64,000 nt of DNA. Source: Ascidiimonas aurantiaca (GTDB taxonomy: Bacteria > Bacteroidota > Bacteroidia > Flavobacteriales > Flavobacteriaceae). The notes beneath the pieces were generated by a model. That model saw only the letters and a program-made list of their open reading frames with translations, was not told the origin of the DNA and did not search any database. This document shows positions 1-7,986 of the stretch, one piece after another. Location of the stretch: assembly GCF_037646345.1 (NCBI RefSeq), contig NZ_JBBEWR010000005.1, forward strand, positions 186,001 to 250,000. Direction: 5' to 3'. Position 1 is the stretch's first letter, and each line of letters starts with the position of its first letter. The translations under genes were made by a program, and so were the position numbers.

Positions 1-939
1 CTGATTATTACCCAAAACCAATCTTCTGAGATTAGTAAGGTTTCCTATTTCGTCAGGAACCTCGGTTATTAGATTAACAAAAAAATTAAGTTGGGTAAGG
101 TCTGTAAGATATTTAATAGACTCAGGGATCACTACTATGTTTTTATTGTTTAATACCAGCTCTGTTACTTTACCGTCGATAACAGTTACTCCATCCCATT
201 GAGATATGTCTTCTTCTGTAAGATCCCATCGTAGTAAACTGTTGGGATTGGCATTGTAAAGCGCGATAAGAACCTCACGTTCCGAAAGCTTTCGGGTAAT
301 GGTTACTACATACTCAGCGGTACTTTCATCTTCTGCTGTCACGGTATAGGTAACCGGGTTGGTAAAATCGGTTATGGCCGCCTCCGGGCTAATGGTGGCT
401 CTTTCAGACACTTCAATAGCGGGCTGTAAAGCGGTAAGATCGGCCGTCATGGGAAGCTCTGCAGTTATGGTTCTGTTTTCTTCATCAATTACCGCAGTAA
501 AATCTTCTGCAAGGCTATCATTATCAACATCCAGAAAGGCAAAAGAGCGTATTTGTTTTGTATCAAACTTTTGTATGGTTAGGGTTACGGTATATTTTTG
601 GGTAGTCCCGTCTTCAGCTGTAACGGTATATTCTACCATATCGCTAAAGTCGGCTGCCGTTTTGCTTTCAGGATCAACAATAGCTTTTTCAGAGAGCGTA
701 ATTGAAGGGGTCAGCGCCGTAACATTGGTGCCAAAGGGAACCTGAGTGGTTATGGTGTTTTCCTCCTGGTCTATGGTAGCCGTTACATTTTCAGATAAGG
801 CTTCATTGTCACCGGCCAAAAAAGTAAAGGCGGTGATTGCTTTTTCACTGCTTTTTATCACTTCATCATCGTCATTACTACAGGAAACGATGGTAAGAAA
901 TAAAAAAAATACTGCAGTAAGCAGGTTTGTTTTTTTCAT
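1..939 (-). CDS. Lipoprotein with DUF5018-like repeats and leucine-rich repeats (3' end outside window)
   Basis: The gene reads leftward out of the window, so its C-terminus is missing. The start ATG (complement of 937-939) is followed by a lipoprotein signal with lipobox IVSC (Cys about residue 20) and an acidic SNDDDE linker. Two similar segments of about 85 residues follow. Each begins ITAF.F / IRSFAF, contains TATIDQEENTIT / TAVIDEENRTIT, and ends in a YTVTAEDGTTQKYTVT-type strand, the pattern of DUF5018-like lipoprotein domains. After these, from about residue 245, the sequence turns into leucine-rich repeat units (LTELVLNNKNIVVIP, then LTDLTQLNFF, then NLTNLRRLVLGNN). This is probably an outer-membrane-anchored surface protein that binds a partner or ligand; no catalytic motif is visible. 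It is divergent from the next gene. Confidence 0.85.
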   Translation of the reverse strand, partial: MKKTNLLTAVFFLFLTIVSCSNDDDEVIKSSEKAITAFTFLAGDNEALSENVTATIDQEENTITTQVPFGTNVTALTPSITLSEKAIVDPESKTAADFSDMVEYTVTAEDGTTQKYTVTLTIQKFDTKQIRSFAFLDVDNDSLAEDFTAVIDEENRTITAELPMTADLTALQPAIEVSERATISPEAAITDFTNPVTYTVTAEDESTAEYVVTITRKLSEREVLIALYNANPNSLLRWDLTEEDISQWDGVTVIDGKVTELVLNNKNIVVIPESIKYLTDLTQLNFFVNLITEVPDEIGNLTNLRRLVLGNNQ

Positions 940-1210
940 GATCTATATTATTTCGTATTAAGGTTATTATAAAAATTGCAACAAAAGTAGTCTTCACTGC
1001 TTTCAGGTGCTTGTCAAAAAATCAAGATTTTGGTAGTGCCAACCGGGAGTTGTATACTTTTTTAAATGTATTTTATGACACGATTCCAGTTTAAAAACCC
1101 AATAATTCACAGGTATTTAGTAATTTCGACGGCCGGATCATTTCGCTCAAAACAGATATGACATGCGGTAACGATCCCTGTCTTTACTAAAAACAAACCA
1201 CCATCTGCCA

Positions 1211-1684
1211 ATGCATACACAAAAGAACATAGGGCGTTTTTGGCTATATGGCCTGTATATGGCAGTGGCCCTGATCATGCTGGTTGACTTTGTATTGCCG
1301 GGAAAAGTATATGTCAGTGAGGTGACCAATGTTACGAAAACGCGCCAGCAATATTATAATGCGGCGGGAAACTATCATTATTCGTACCGGGTGTTTACCA
1401 AAGCACATAGCTTTCCCGTATCAGCGGAATTCGCCGAAACCCTTAAAGAACCATCGCAAATAACCTATACCGTATCGATACTGTTTAAAGAAATAAACCG
1501 TTATGGTTCACCCGGTGTAAAGCCAGGGAACATGTATTCACTCAGATTGTTTTCCGGCATGGTGCTTCCCATAGTGGCGATAGCGGTAATGGGAATGGCC
1601 CGTACCCGAAGAAAAAGGATAGGTACCCTGATTTTTATTATTCAGGTGTTCCTTATTGCGAATACCATTTTCTTAGTATATTAA
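1211..1684 (+). CDS. Small membrane protein of unknown function
   Basis: This 157-residue protein has a hydrophobic helix at about residues 12-30. A soluble stretch of about 80 residues rich in Tyr and Lys follows, then two more hydrophobic helices (about 111-130 and 138-156) separated by a basic TRRKRK-type loop. The arrangement suggests an inner-membrane protein with an extracytoplasmic loop. I do not recognise a family. It ends 31 bp before rsgA on the same strand, so the two may be co-transcribed. A start further upstream is not needed because the first helix is complete. Confidence 0.6.
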   Translation: MHTQKNIGRFWLYGLYMAVALIMLVDFVLPGKVYVSEVTNVTKTRQQYYNAAGNYHYSYRVFTKAHSFPVSAEFAETLKEPSQITYTVSILFKEINRYGSPGVKPGNMYSLRLFSGMVLPIVAIAVMGMARTRRKRIGTLIFIIQVFLIANTIFLVY

Positions 1685-1715
1685 AAACAACCCTACAACC
1701 TAATAAATACACATC

Positions 1716-2777
1716 ATGACCTTAAAAGATCTGGGATATACAGACGAACTGGAAAGCTACCGGAAGACAGAGGGCCTGGAGGGCCTGAGTGTAGGCAGAG
1801 TAGTTTTAGAGCACAAAGAGAGGTATGTGGTAAGAACCCACGAACACGAATACGATGCCGAGGTACTGGGCAATCTCAGGTTTTCGGCACAAAGCAGGGC
1901 CGATTTTCCTGCGGTGGGCGACTGGGTGGCCATTTCCGAATACGATGATAATAAGGCACTTATACATAAAGTTTTTCCCAGAAAAACCGTGATCGAAAGA
2001 CAGGCTGTGGGGAAGCGTGGTGAAAAACAAGTTATTGCGGCTAATATAGATACTGCTTTTATTGTACAGGCGGTAGACCGGGATTTTGCCATTAACCGGA
2101 TAGAGCGCTATATTACCATTTGTCATACTTCCGGCGTCGCTCCTGTAGTACTTGTTACAAAAACCGATCTGGTAACTCCTGCGGAAAAGCAGGAAATGAT
2201 CAGCGCTATTACTGAACGGGTACAGGAAGTACCGGTACTGGCTATAAGCAATACGACCGGTGAGGGGCTCGAAGCACTTAGAAAGCAAATAGTACCCGGC
2301 CAAACCTATGGTTTACTGGGCTCATCGGGCGTAGGAAAATCAACTCTGGTCAACAGCCTGTCCGGCAGGGAAATGATGAAAACCCAAACCATTAGCCAGA
2401 GTACCGGCAGAGGCCGCCACAGTACTACTCACAGAGAACTACACGTTCTGGAAAACGGCGGGATCCTGATTGATAATCCCGGAATGCGCGAGGTTGGGAT
2501 CACTGATTCGGCCGAAGGACTGGAAACTACCTTTAGTATTATTAGTGAATATGCTGTGTATTGTAAGTTTAAGGACTGTACCCATACCACCGAAACCGGG
2601 TGTGCTGTGTTGGCTGCGGTGGAGGAGGGAACGATTGACCGGGGTGCGTACGAGAACTATTTAAAAATGGAGCGGGAAAAAGCGTTTTTTGAATCTACCA
2701 TTGCCGAAAGGCGTAAAAAGGATAAAGATTTTGGTAAAATGATCAAAGAGGTAAAGGCGAGAAAGCCTTATAAATAA
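1716..2777 (+). CDS. rsgA: Ribosome small subunit-dependent GTPase A (RsgA)
   Basis: RsgA is a late-acting 30S ribosome assembly GTPase. The 353-residue protein shows the circularly permuted GTPase order of the family: an OB-fold N-terminus, then the G4 motif VTKTDLV (about residue 146), then the P-loop GSSGVGKST (about 204), then switch II DNPGMREVG (about 252). It ends with a zinc-binding knuckle with Cys and His ligands (YCKFKDCTHTTETGC, about 285-300). The length is normal for the longer Bacteroidota forms. The fusion-free architecture and intact motifs make this a confident call. Confidence 0.95.
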   Translation: MTLKDLGYTDELESYRKTEGLEGLSVGRVVLEHKERYVVRTHEHEYDAEVLGNLRFSAQSRADFPAVGDWVAISEYDDNKALIHKVFPRKTVIERQAVGKRGEKQVIAANIDTAFIVQAVDRDFAINRIERYITICHTSGVAPVVLVTKTDLVTPAEKQEMISAITERVQEVPVLAISNTTGEGLEALRKQIVPGQTYGLLGSSGVGKSTLVNSLSGREMMKTQTISQSTGRGRHSTTHRELHVLENGGILIDNPGMREVGITDSAEGLETTFSIISEYAVYCKFKDCTHTTETGCAVLAAVEEGTIDRGAYENYLKMEREKAFFESTIAERRKKDKDFGKMIKEVKARKPYK

Positions 2778-2852
2778 TTGGGCCCTGCCAGAGCTATAGC
2801 GGTGTTTTAGTGTTTTTATATTTTTTCCATACCTTGTTACAAAAGAAAACAG

Positions 2853-3614
2853 ATGCTAAAGTTCTTTAAAGAGATCCGTCGAAAATTGCTTTTGGAAAAA
2901 CGGTTCTCCAAATATCTGGTCTATGCCCTGGGTGAGATTACACTTGTAGTTATCGGGATCTTACTGGCCCTTCAATTTAATAACCTGAACGAACAAAGCA
3001 AAATTAATAAAGATCAAACAGGCTACCTGCGATTGCTGCGTCATGAAATGGCGAATAACCTTACAGCATTGCAAATAGAAAGGGAAGATCTGGGAACTGT
3101 AGTGCATAAGCTGCGAAGTTTTATAATGCTAATGGACCGTTCTAAGGAAGAAGTGAGTGAAAAGGAACTTGCAGTGGCGCTAAGCGATATTTTTAATAAA
3201 AACTTTCAGTTTAAATATGAAAATGGTGCTCTTACCGAACTTATTGCCACCGGAGGATTAAAGAATATTGCAAACGATCGTATTCGCAATTTACTGGCTT
3301 CCTGGGAAAGCAGGGTTCAGAAGGTTATTAATCAGGAACAGGTAGTAAATCGGTACATACAAAAAGGTAATGAGGTACTGGAAAAGAAGGGAAGCTTCCG
3401 GAGTATCATAGACCATACCAATGAAAATGAACAGTGGCAGATAGCTAAACTGCCGGAGCCCGTGAGTAATCTGTTTATTCTGGAATCTCAGGAGTTTGAA
3501 AATATCCTCATCATTGCAATAGGTACAGGGGAGCATCTGTATAAAACGGTATATCCCGGCCTGGAGAAGGACCTGGAACTGCTAATTGATTTGATAGATA
3601 ACGAGTTACCGTAG
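2853..3614 (+). CDS. DUF6090 family membrane-anchored protein
   Basis: The 253-residue protein starts with the characteristic basic N-terminus and single transmembrane helix of DUF6090 (FFKEIRRKLL, then YALGEITLVVIGILLALQ, about residues 24-43). A long helical, probably extracytoplasmic domain follows with conserved Gly/Ala-rich 'LIATGGLKNI'-like text near residue 130. Function is unknown; the family is widespread in marine Flavobacteriia, often in multiple copies. The gene stops 15 bp before the left copy of the 25-bp repeat that borders the A+T-rich island. Confidence 0.85.
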   Translation: MLKFFKEIRRKLLLEKRFSKYLVYALGEITLVVIGILLALQFNNLNEQSKINKDQTGYLRLLRHEMANNLTALQIEREDLGTVVHKLRSFIMLMDRSKEEVSEKELAVALSDIFNKNFQFKYENGALTELIATGGLKNIANDRIRNLLASWESRVQKVINQEQVVNRYIQKGNEVLEKKGSFRSIIDHTNENEQWQIAKLPEPVSNLFILESQEFENILIIAIGTGEHLYKTVYPGLEKDLELLIDLIDNELP

Positions 3615-4264
3615 TGGGTATAACCCCTATATAAAACCCCCGGGAGTTTTAAAACCTGGACAGCTTTCGGAATGTAGATACCCCAAAAAATGGAACTATA
3701 TATAGTCAATGTTTTAAAAGACCGTACATTCTCAAAAATACGGACAGTAATCACTCTTTTCTAAAAACTCAAATAATTATATAATTTTTATAGAAGCTAT
3801 TGAAATAGAAACCAATACACAGAAAAAGGAATTCGGGATCTGATATCTATCTGCTTTTGGAAAAAGCTGTTTATCTGGTAATAATCTAGTAAATTTTTGA
3901 ATTTCAGATTTTTACTAGATAATGCAAAAGGAATATCAATACTTATACTACGGTAAAAAAACACTTTTCAATGTCTATTTTGGATATACGCCCTGGATTT
4001 TTTTAGTTAAGCAGAAATATTTTCAGGAAAGCGAGAAAAAAAATGTATCAAAATGGCATGCTAAACTGCTTGTTTTGTGTGAGTTCGAGTTATTTGCTCA
4101 CTAATAATAGTAAGAAAATCTAACAATTTAGAACAGAAATTATTTTGGCGGTATCATTCTTATTTTTCAATTTTGGAAAGAAATAAAATTATAGAATTAT
4201 CATTCATTTTAAAACATAAATGTGTGTTAATAGTTCAGTTGTCAGATACTTAATGGAAGTTGTC
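3615..4264. other. Intergenic, left edge of A+T-rich island
   Basis: About 650 bp without a supported gene. It holds the left copy of the 25-bp repeat, after which the base composition falls abruptly to strongly A+T-rich. A 60-codon open frame at 3922-4104 has no ribosome binding site, no recognisable domain and a coding pattern no better than chance, so I do not call it. The last 100 bp before 4265 presumably contain the promoter of the grasp-with-spasm operon, but no confident -33/-7 pair stands out. Confidence 0.6.
3630..3654. repeat. 25-bp repeat, left copy (island border)
   Basis: This 25-base sequence is identical to 7899-7923. It is itself a near-palindrome: TAAAAC, then CCC/GGG at the centre, then GTTTTA, with one mismatched pair. 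The left copy lies 15 bp after the DUF6090 stop codon and marks the sudden change to A+T-rich DNA. Confidence 0.8.
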
Positions 4265-5164
4265 ATGAAAAAATTATTTATAATGTTAAAATTTAATCTA
4301 ATTATACTGTTTTTTACATTTCAGTTAAACGCACAAAAAACGGGATGTAATTATATAATAGATTATTATCCAATTGTTTATGAAGGGCAAATCGAGTATC
4401 TGAAAGGTGATTTTGACAAGGCATACGATTTTTTTGATAAAGCAAGGTATAAGTGTGAGTTATTGAACAATCAAGATATTTTAGAAAGTGTCATTTTTGC
4501 TGAACTTAGTGCGAAAAGAGGACTTTTTGAGCAGGCTTTTGACTACTTACGAAATGCCGTTAAAGATGGGTTTTATTTTGGGTATTTAGAAGGCAATGAC
4601 AATCTAAACCTTCTTAAATCTCGTTTAGAATGGAATCTTTTAAAAAATGAAGCTGACTCTCTTGCAATTCTATTTAAGAAGACAGATAGAAATAATCTTA
4701 GAAGCGAAATTATTTCTATGATAAACGAAGATCAAAAAGTTAGAATAGATAAGGTGCCATCGGAGATGCAGAAAATCGATGGTAAACATGAAATGAGGAT
4801 AAAGGAAATTTTCAATTCATATGGTTACCCTAATAGCAAGTTAATAGGCGGGTCAACCCCTTCGCAAAATGTAGATATATCTACAATGCTGATGCATTTT
4901 AGTGATGTTGAATATTTTGAACCAATATTATTAGAATTTATTAGAAATGGAGAATGTTCTCCTTCTGTGCTAGCCAATATGGTAGATAGTAACGATAGAA
5001 AAAGAAACCTATTTACTTATGGAATCTATGATAATTTAGATAGTACTTTAATTAAAGACTTTAAAAATTTGAATGCAAGACGTACTGCTATTGGTCTTAG
5101 AACCTTAGAGCAGCATAAAGAAACTAGGAACTTAATTATTCAGAAGTATAGATCAAAAAATTAG
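4265..5164 (+). CDS. Secreted DUF6624-like protein of the grasp-with-spasm cluster
   Basis: The start at 4265 is preferred over the upstream in-frame ATGs because it gives a clean signal peptide (MKKLFIMLKF, hydrophobic to about residue 20, then QLNAQ). The N-terminal half is helical with TPR-like pairs (YLKGDFDKAYDFFDKA, then FEQAFDYLRNAV). The C-terminal half carries landmarks of DUF6624: INEDQKVR near residue 155, a G.P...L.G loop, and a final RRTAIGL. Proteins of this sort are common beside peptide-modification genes in Bacteroidota, but their role is not known. It lies 31 bp upstream of the first precursor in the same A+T-rich context and is probably co-transcribed. Confidence 0.65.
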   Translation: MKKLFIMLKFNLIILFFTFQLNAQKTGCNYIIDYYPIVYEGQIEYLKGDFDKAYDFFDKARYKCELLNNQDILESVIFAELSAKRGLFEQAFDYLRNAVKDGFYFGYLEGNDNLNLLKSRLEWNLLKNEADSLAILFKKTDRNNLRSEIISMINEDQKVRIDKVPSEMQKIDGKHEMRIKEIFNSYGYPNSKLIGGSTPSQNVDISTMLMHFSDVEYFEPILLEFIRNGECSPSVLANMVDSNDRKRNLFTYGIYDNLDSTLIKDFKNLNARRTAIGLRTLEQHKETRNLIIQKYRSKN

Positions 5165-5195
5165 ATTTATTATTAACTTTTTAAACATTTTCTAT

Positions 5196-5405
5196 ATGAA
5201 AAAATTAAAATCATTAACAGATTTTCAAAAGAAATCTACAAATCACTTACTTAAGAAATCTGAAACCAGATGTATTAAAGGAGGTAGTACTACTTCAACA
5301 ATAGAATCAGTTTCCACAGATCAAGGAGCAGATAATGATACCGATTGCGGTGAAAGAGAGACGTTTGATAGCGGATTAGTAATTACTTGGATAGCAAAAA
5401 ATTAA
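5196..5405 (+). CDS. gwsA: Grasp-with-spasm modified peptide precursor 1
   Basis: A 69-residue RiPP precursor. A basic helical leader (MKKLKSLTDFQKKS...) ends at CIKGGS near residue 30, a Gly-Gly site suited to a processing peptidase. The core is Thr/Ser-rich and Asp/Glu-rich: TTSTIESVSTD, then DNDTDC, then FDSG, then a hydrophobic tail. This composition is what an ATP-grasp ligase of the graspetide type needs to form side-chain ester or amide links between Ser/Thr/Lys and Asp/Glu. It shares STDxG, DTDC and FDSG with the next gene. Downstream come GwsG and GwsS, so the assignment to the grasp-with-spasm system rests on context plus composition. Confidence 0.8.
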   Translation: MKKLKSLTDFQKKSTNHLLKKSETRCIKGGSTTSTIESVSTDQGADNDTDCGERETFDSGLVITWIAKN

Positions 5406-5411
5406 ACCATT

Positions 5412-5618
5412 ATGATATCAATAAAACAATTTAAAGAGATAAACGAAAAGAAAGTTTTAAAAAATGATTTTTTCAAGAGGATAGTTGGAAGTTCCACAGG
5501 AGAGACTGGCGTGACCATAACTGAATCTAGTACAGATTTAGGACCACATACAGATACAGATTGTAGATCAGACTGGGAATTTGACAGTGGAAATGTATGG
5601 TCTTTTATTAGTTATTAA
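5412..5618 (+). CDS. gwsA: Grasp-with-spasm modified peptide precursor 2
   Basis: A 68-residue paralogue of the preceding precursor, starting 6 bp after its stop. The leader (MISIKQFKEINEKKVL...) differs from that of copy 1, and the second Gly of the Gly-Gly site is replaced (RIVGSS), so cleavage may be after Gly-Ser or by a tolerant peptidase. The core again has TITESSTDLG, TDTDC and EFDSG, aligning without gaps to copy 1 from STD to FDSG, followed by an aromatic tail. The single conserved Cys in each core could be a modification or dimerisation point. A strong hairpin follows at 5643. Confidence 0.8.
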   Translation: MISIKQFKEINEKKVLKNDFFKRIVGSSTGETGVTITESSTDLGPHTDTDCRSDWEFDSGNVWSFISY

Positions 5619-5642
5619 CGCTAGCACTTACCTAATTAATGA

Positions 5643-5676
5643 AAAAAGAGGAAAGGTTATATTCCTCTTTTTGATT
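5643..5676 (+). terminator. Hairpin between precursors and maturases
   Basis: An 11-bp perfect stem (AAAAAGAGGAA at 5643-5653 with TTCCTCTTTTT at 5662-5672), an 8-base loop and a U-rich tail sit between the precursor genes and gwsG. In RiPP operons such partial terminators usually make precursor mRNA more abundant than enzyme mRNA. Confidence 0.75.
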
Positions 5677-5687
5677 TTTATTTTTTT

Positions 5688-6617
5688 ATGATTTTAGTAC
5701 TTTCGGAAAATAAGGACAAGTCAACTACTGTAGTATTAAGTTGGTTGAGGTATTTGAATAAACAATATATTAGAGTTAATAAAGAAGATATATTGAAAAT
5801 TAAATGCTTTGCTGACGGTATATATATCAATCTTAATGAAGAAAAAGAAATCAATATTACTAAAATTACATCTTTTTGGTATAGGAGAGGATTTCTTAAT
5901 TTAAAAAATGAACTAAAAAACGATTGGGTTTCTCTGAGTAATTTTTTGAATGAAGAATCATATCATCTAAAAAACTATATCCATTACCTGCTTAAAGAAA
6001 AGAATAGTCTAGGTTCTATAAGTTCTTCGATTGCAAATAAATTAATTGTTAACGAATTAGCGGTAAAATCTAATCTGAGAATCCCAAAATCTTATTTATT
6101 TACTGAGAAAAAAGAACTTCTTAAAGTATTCAAGAAAAACAAATTAATAACCAAAGTAATAGCAGGCAATGGATTTGTGAATTTAGACGATAATCAATAT
6201 GGCGTATTTTACACTACTTTATTAGAAGATATAAATGATTTTCCAGAAAACTTCGCACCCTCTTATTTCCAGGAGTATATTAATAAGAGATATGAACTTA
6301 GGATTTTTTTCTTAAAAGGAAAGTTTTATTCGATGGCTATATTTTCTCAAAACGATGAGCAAACTAAAGTAGATTTCAGAAAATACAATTTTAAAAAGCC
6401 TAATAGAAATGTTGCATTTAAACTTCCTGTATCAATTGAAAAAAGGTTATTAAAACTAATGGATTTAATGAATCTTAAATGCGCATCAATTGATATGCTT
6501 GTTGATAATAATCTACAATATTATTTTCTAGAAGTAAATCCCATTGGACAATTCGGTATGGTTTCTTACCCATGTAACTATGGCATTGAAAAGTTGATTG
6601 CAAAAAACTTGTTATAA
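5688..6617 (+). CDS. gwsG: ATP-grasp peptide maturase GwsG
   Basis: This is the ATP-grasp ligase of the grasp-with-spasm RiPP system, expected to use ATP to activate Asp/Glu side chains in the precursor core and link them to Ser/Thr or Lys side chains. The 309 residues follow the graspetide ligase plan: an N-terminal recognition region (VLSWLRYL, then FWYRRGF near residue 65), the ATP-binding Lys region LITKVIAGNG (about 155), an EYINKRYELRIFFLKGKFY strand pair (about 200-220), and the Mg ligands ASIDML and FLEVNPIGQFG near the C-terminus. The gene is A+T-rich like its neighbours and stands 69 bp after the precursors, behind the hairpin. Confidence 0.9.
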   Translation: MILVLSENKDKSTTVVLSWLRYLNKQYIRVNKEDILKIKCFADGIYINLNEEKEINITKITSFWYRRGFLNLKNELKNDWVSLSNFLNEESYHLKNYIHYLLKEKNSLGSISSSIANKLIVNELAVKSNLRIPKSYLFTEKKELLKVFKKNKLITKVIAGNGFVNLDDNQYGVFYTTLLEDINDFPENFAPSYFQEYINKRYELRIFFLKGKFYSMAIFSQNDEQTKVDFRKYNFKKPNRNVAFKLPVSIEKRLLKLMDLMNLKCASIDMLVDNNLQYYFLEVNPIGQFGMVSYPCNYGIEKLIAKNLL

Positions 6618-6619
6618 AA

Positions 6620-6811
6620 ATGAAGAAAATGTTAGAGTTTATTAAGGATAATGAAAAATCATTACCTGCCATTTTTAATAGAATGGAAATTAAGGAAAAC
6701 AAAAAAGTTAATAATAAAAAAAATATGGTTAAGACTGTTAAGAATAGTATATACAATACTAATCACTATCAAATTAAACCCTTTTTTAAGGATATCATAC
6801 GTTATTTATGA
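6620..6811 (+). CDS. Small Lys/Asn-rich protein between gwsG and gwsS
   Basis: A 63-codon frame starts 2 bp after the gwsG stop and overlaps the gwsS start by 4 bp, the spacing expected for translational coupling. The product (MKKMLEFIKDNEKSLPAIF...) is Lys/Asn-rich with no Gly-Gly site and no recognised domain. The tight packing favours a real gene, but an A+T-rich stretch also yields chance frames, and a second frame overlaps it at 6651-6860. It could be a small accessory or leader-binding protein. Confidence 0.4.
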   Translation: MKKMLEFIKDNEKSLPAIFNRMEIKENKKVNNKKNMVKTVKNSIYNTNHYQIKPFFKDIIRYL

Positions 6812-7893
6812 ATACGGATTTTATACTTTTTTCAAATTGCATTTTAGTAAAAGGAGCTAAACGTTCATTAATTTGTGATTTACAAAGAGAAGAAGCTGAG
6901 CTTATTCCAAACGATTTGGTAGATATAATTTCAGCACTAAAAACAAAGAGCATTAAGGAAGTAGTTAGTGAATTTGGAATAGAAAATAAGAATATTATTA
7001 TTGAGTATCTCGATTACCTGGAAAGTAAGGAATATGGATTTTATTGCTATCATCAAGAAAAGGCACTCTTTCCAACAATGAATATAAAATTTGAAACTCC
7101 AAATGAGATTACAAATGCTATTATTGAAATTGATAAATTGAATTATAGTGTTATTGAATCTCTATTTAAGCAATTGGATGACTTGCTTTGTGATTCAATA
7201 CACTTTTTTTTCTATAATAAAATATCTCTGGATGACTTATTATTTATTTCTAAGTTGAGTAGAGACAATTCATTAAGATCAATAGAGATTACTACTCCTT
7301 TCAACAATGATAATTTGAATCAAAAAAAATTATCGGAATTAGATAAAAAACCCAACAAAATTGTTCAAATAGTCTTCTATTCTTCACCCAAAGAAGAAGT
7401 ATTAACCTACGGAGAACCATTTCTATTTAAAGTAATATACACAAAAAAGGTAAACTTGTCAAGCAAATCTTGTGGAGTAGTGTCATCTGATTATTTTTAT
7501 GTTAATCAAAAGAAAGTGCTAGAATCACTTAATTGTAATTCTTGCCTACATAAAAAAGTTGCAGTAGATGTGAAGGGTGCGATCAAAAATTGTCCTTCGA
7601 TGTCAAAAAGCTTTGGAAACATTAAAAATACATCACTACAAAAAGCAATCAAAAAAAAAGATTTTAAAAAATATTGGAATATCAACAAAGATCAAATCCA
7701 TGTCTGCAAAGATTGCGAATTCAGGCATATATGTACCGATTGCAGAGCCTATCTGGAAGACCCTGTTGATATGTATTCAAAACCCTTAAAATGCGGGTAC
7801 AACCCTTATACTACGAAATGGGAAGAATGGAGTACCCACCCTCTAAAGCAGAAGGGCATAAAGTATTATAAATTTAGCTGGGTGCCCGGGTAG
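6808..7893 (+). CDS. gwsS: SPASM-domain peptide maturase GwsS
   Basis: The C-terminal third is a SPASM domain with the Cys clusters that bind auxiliary Fe-S centres: CNSCLHK near residue 243, NCPS, then CKDCEFRHICTDCRAY (about 298-313), then KCGYNPYT. These match the signature of the SPASM partner of GwsG. The N-terminal part has no CxxxCxxC radical SAM motif anywhere, so this protein is unlikely to do conventional radical SAM chemistry. It may bind the precursor or act as a degenerate maturase. The reading frame ends in the junction sequence (FSWVPG) just before the right 25-bp repeat. Confidence 0.88.
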   Translation: MNTDFILFSNCILVKGAKRSLICDLQREEAELIPNDLVDIISALKTKSIKEVVSEFGIENKNIIIEYLDYLESKEYGFYCYHQEKALFPTMNIKFETPNEITNAIIEIDKLNYSVIESLFKQLDDLLCDSIHFFFYNKISLDDLLFISKLSRDNSLRSIEITTPFNNDNLNQKKLSELDKKPNKIVQIVFYSSPKEEVLTYGEPFLFKVIYTKKVNLSSKSCGVVSSDYFYVNQKKVLESLNCNSCLHKKVAVDVKGAIKNCPSMSKSFGNIKNTSLQKAIKKKDFKKYWNINKDQIHVCKDCEFRHICTDCRAYLEDPVDMYSKPLKCGYNPYTTKWEEWSTHPLKQKGIKYYKFSWVPG

Positions 7894-7898
7894 TAGCG

Positions 7899-7923
7899 TA
7901 TAAAACCCCCGGGAGTTTTAAAA
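7899..7923. repeat. 25-bp repeat, right copy (island border)
   Basis: Identical to 3630-3654 and in the same orientation, 4,269 bp away. It begins 5 bp after the gwsS stop codon and marks the return to the base composition of the flanking chromosome. Confidence 0.8.
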
Positions 7924-7945
7924 ACCTAAAAGGCAACTCCCGGGG
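7907..7945. terminator. Bidirectional terminator between convergent gwsS and phosphatase gene
   Basis: CCCCGGGAGTT (7907-7917) pairs perfectly with AACTCCCGGGG (7935-7945) around a 17-base loop. It sits between two convergent genes. The left arm lies within the right copy of the 25-bp repeat; the left repeat copy near 3630 lacks the second arm. Confidence 0.7.
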
Positions 7946-7986
7946 TGACAAACCCCTTGTATGGCTTATGATAGAAGGATAGTATA

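Noticed and set aside
3922..4104. 60-codon open frame in the A+T-rich island
   Set aside because: No ribosome binding site, no domain, and the composition fits chance in A+T-rich DNA.
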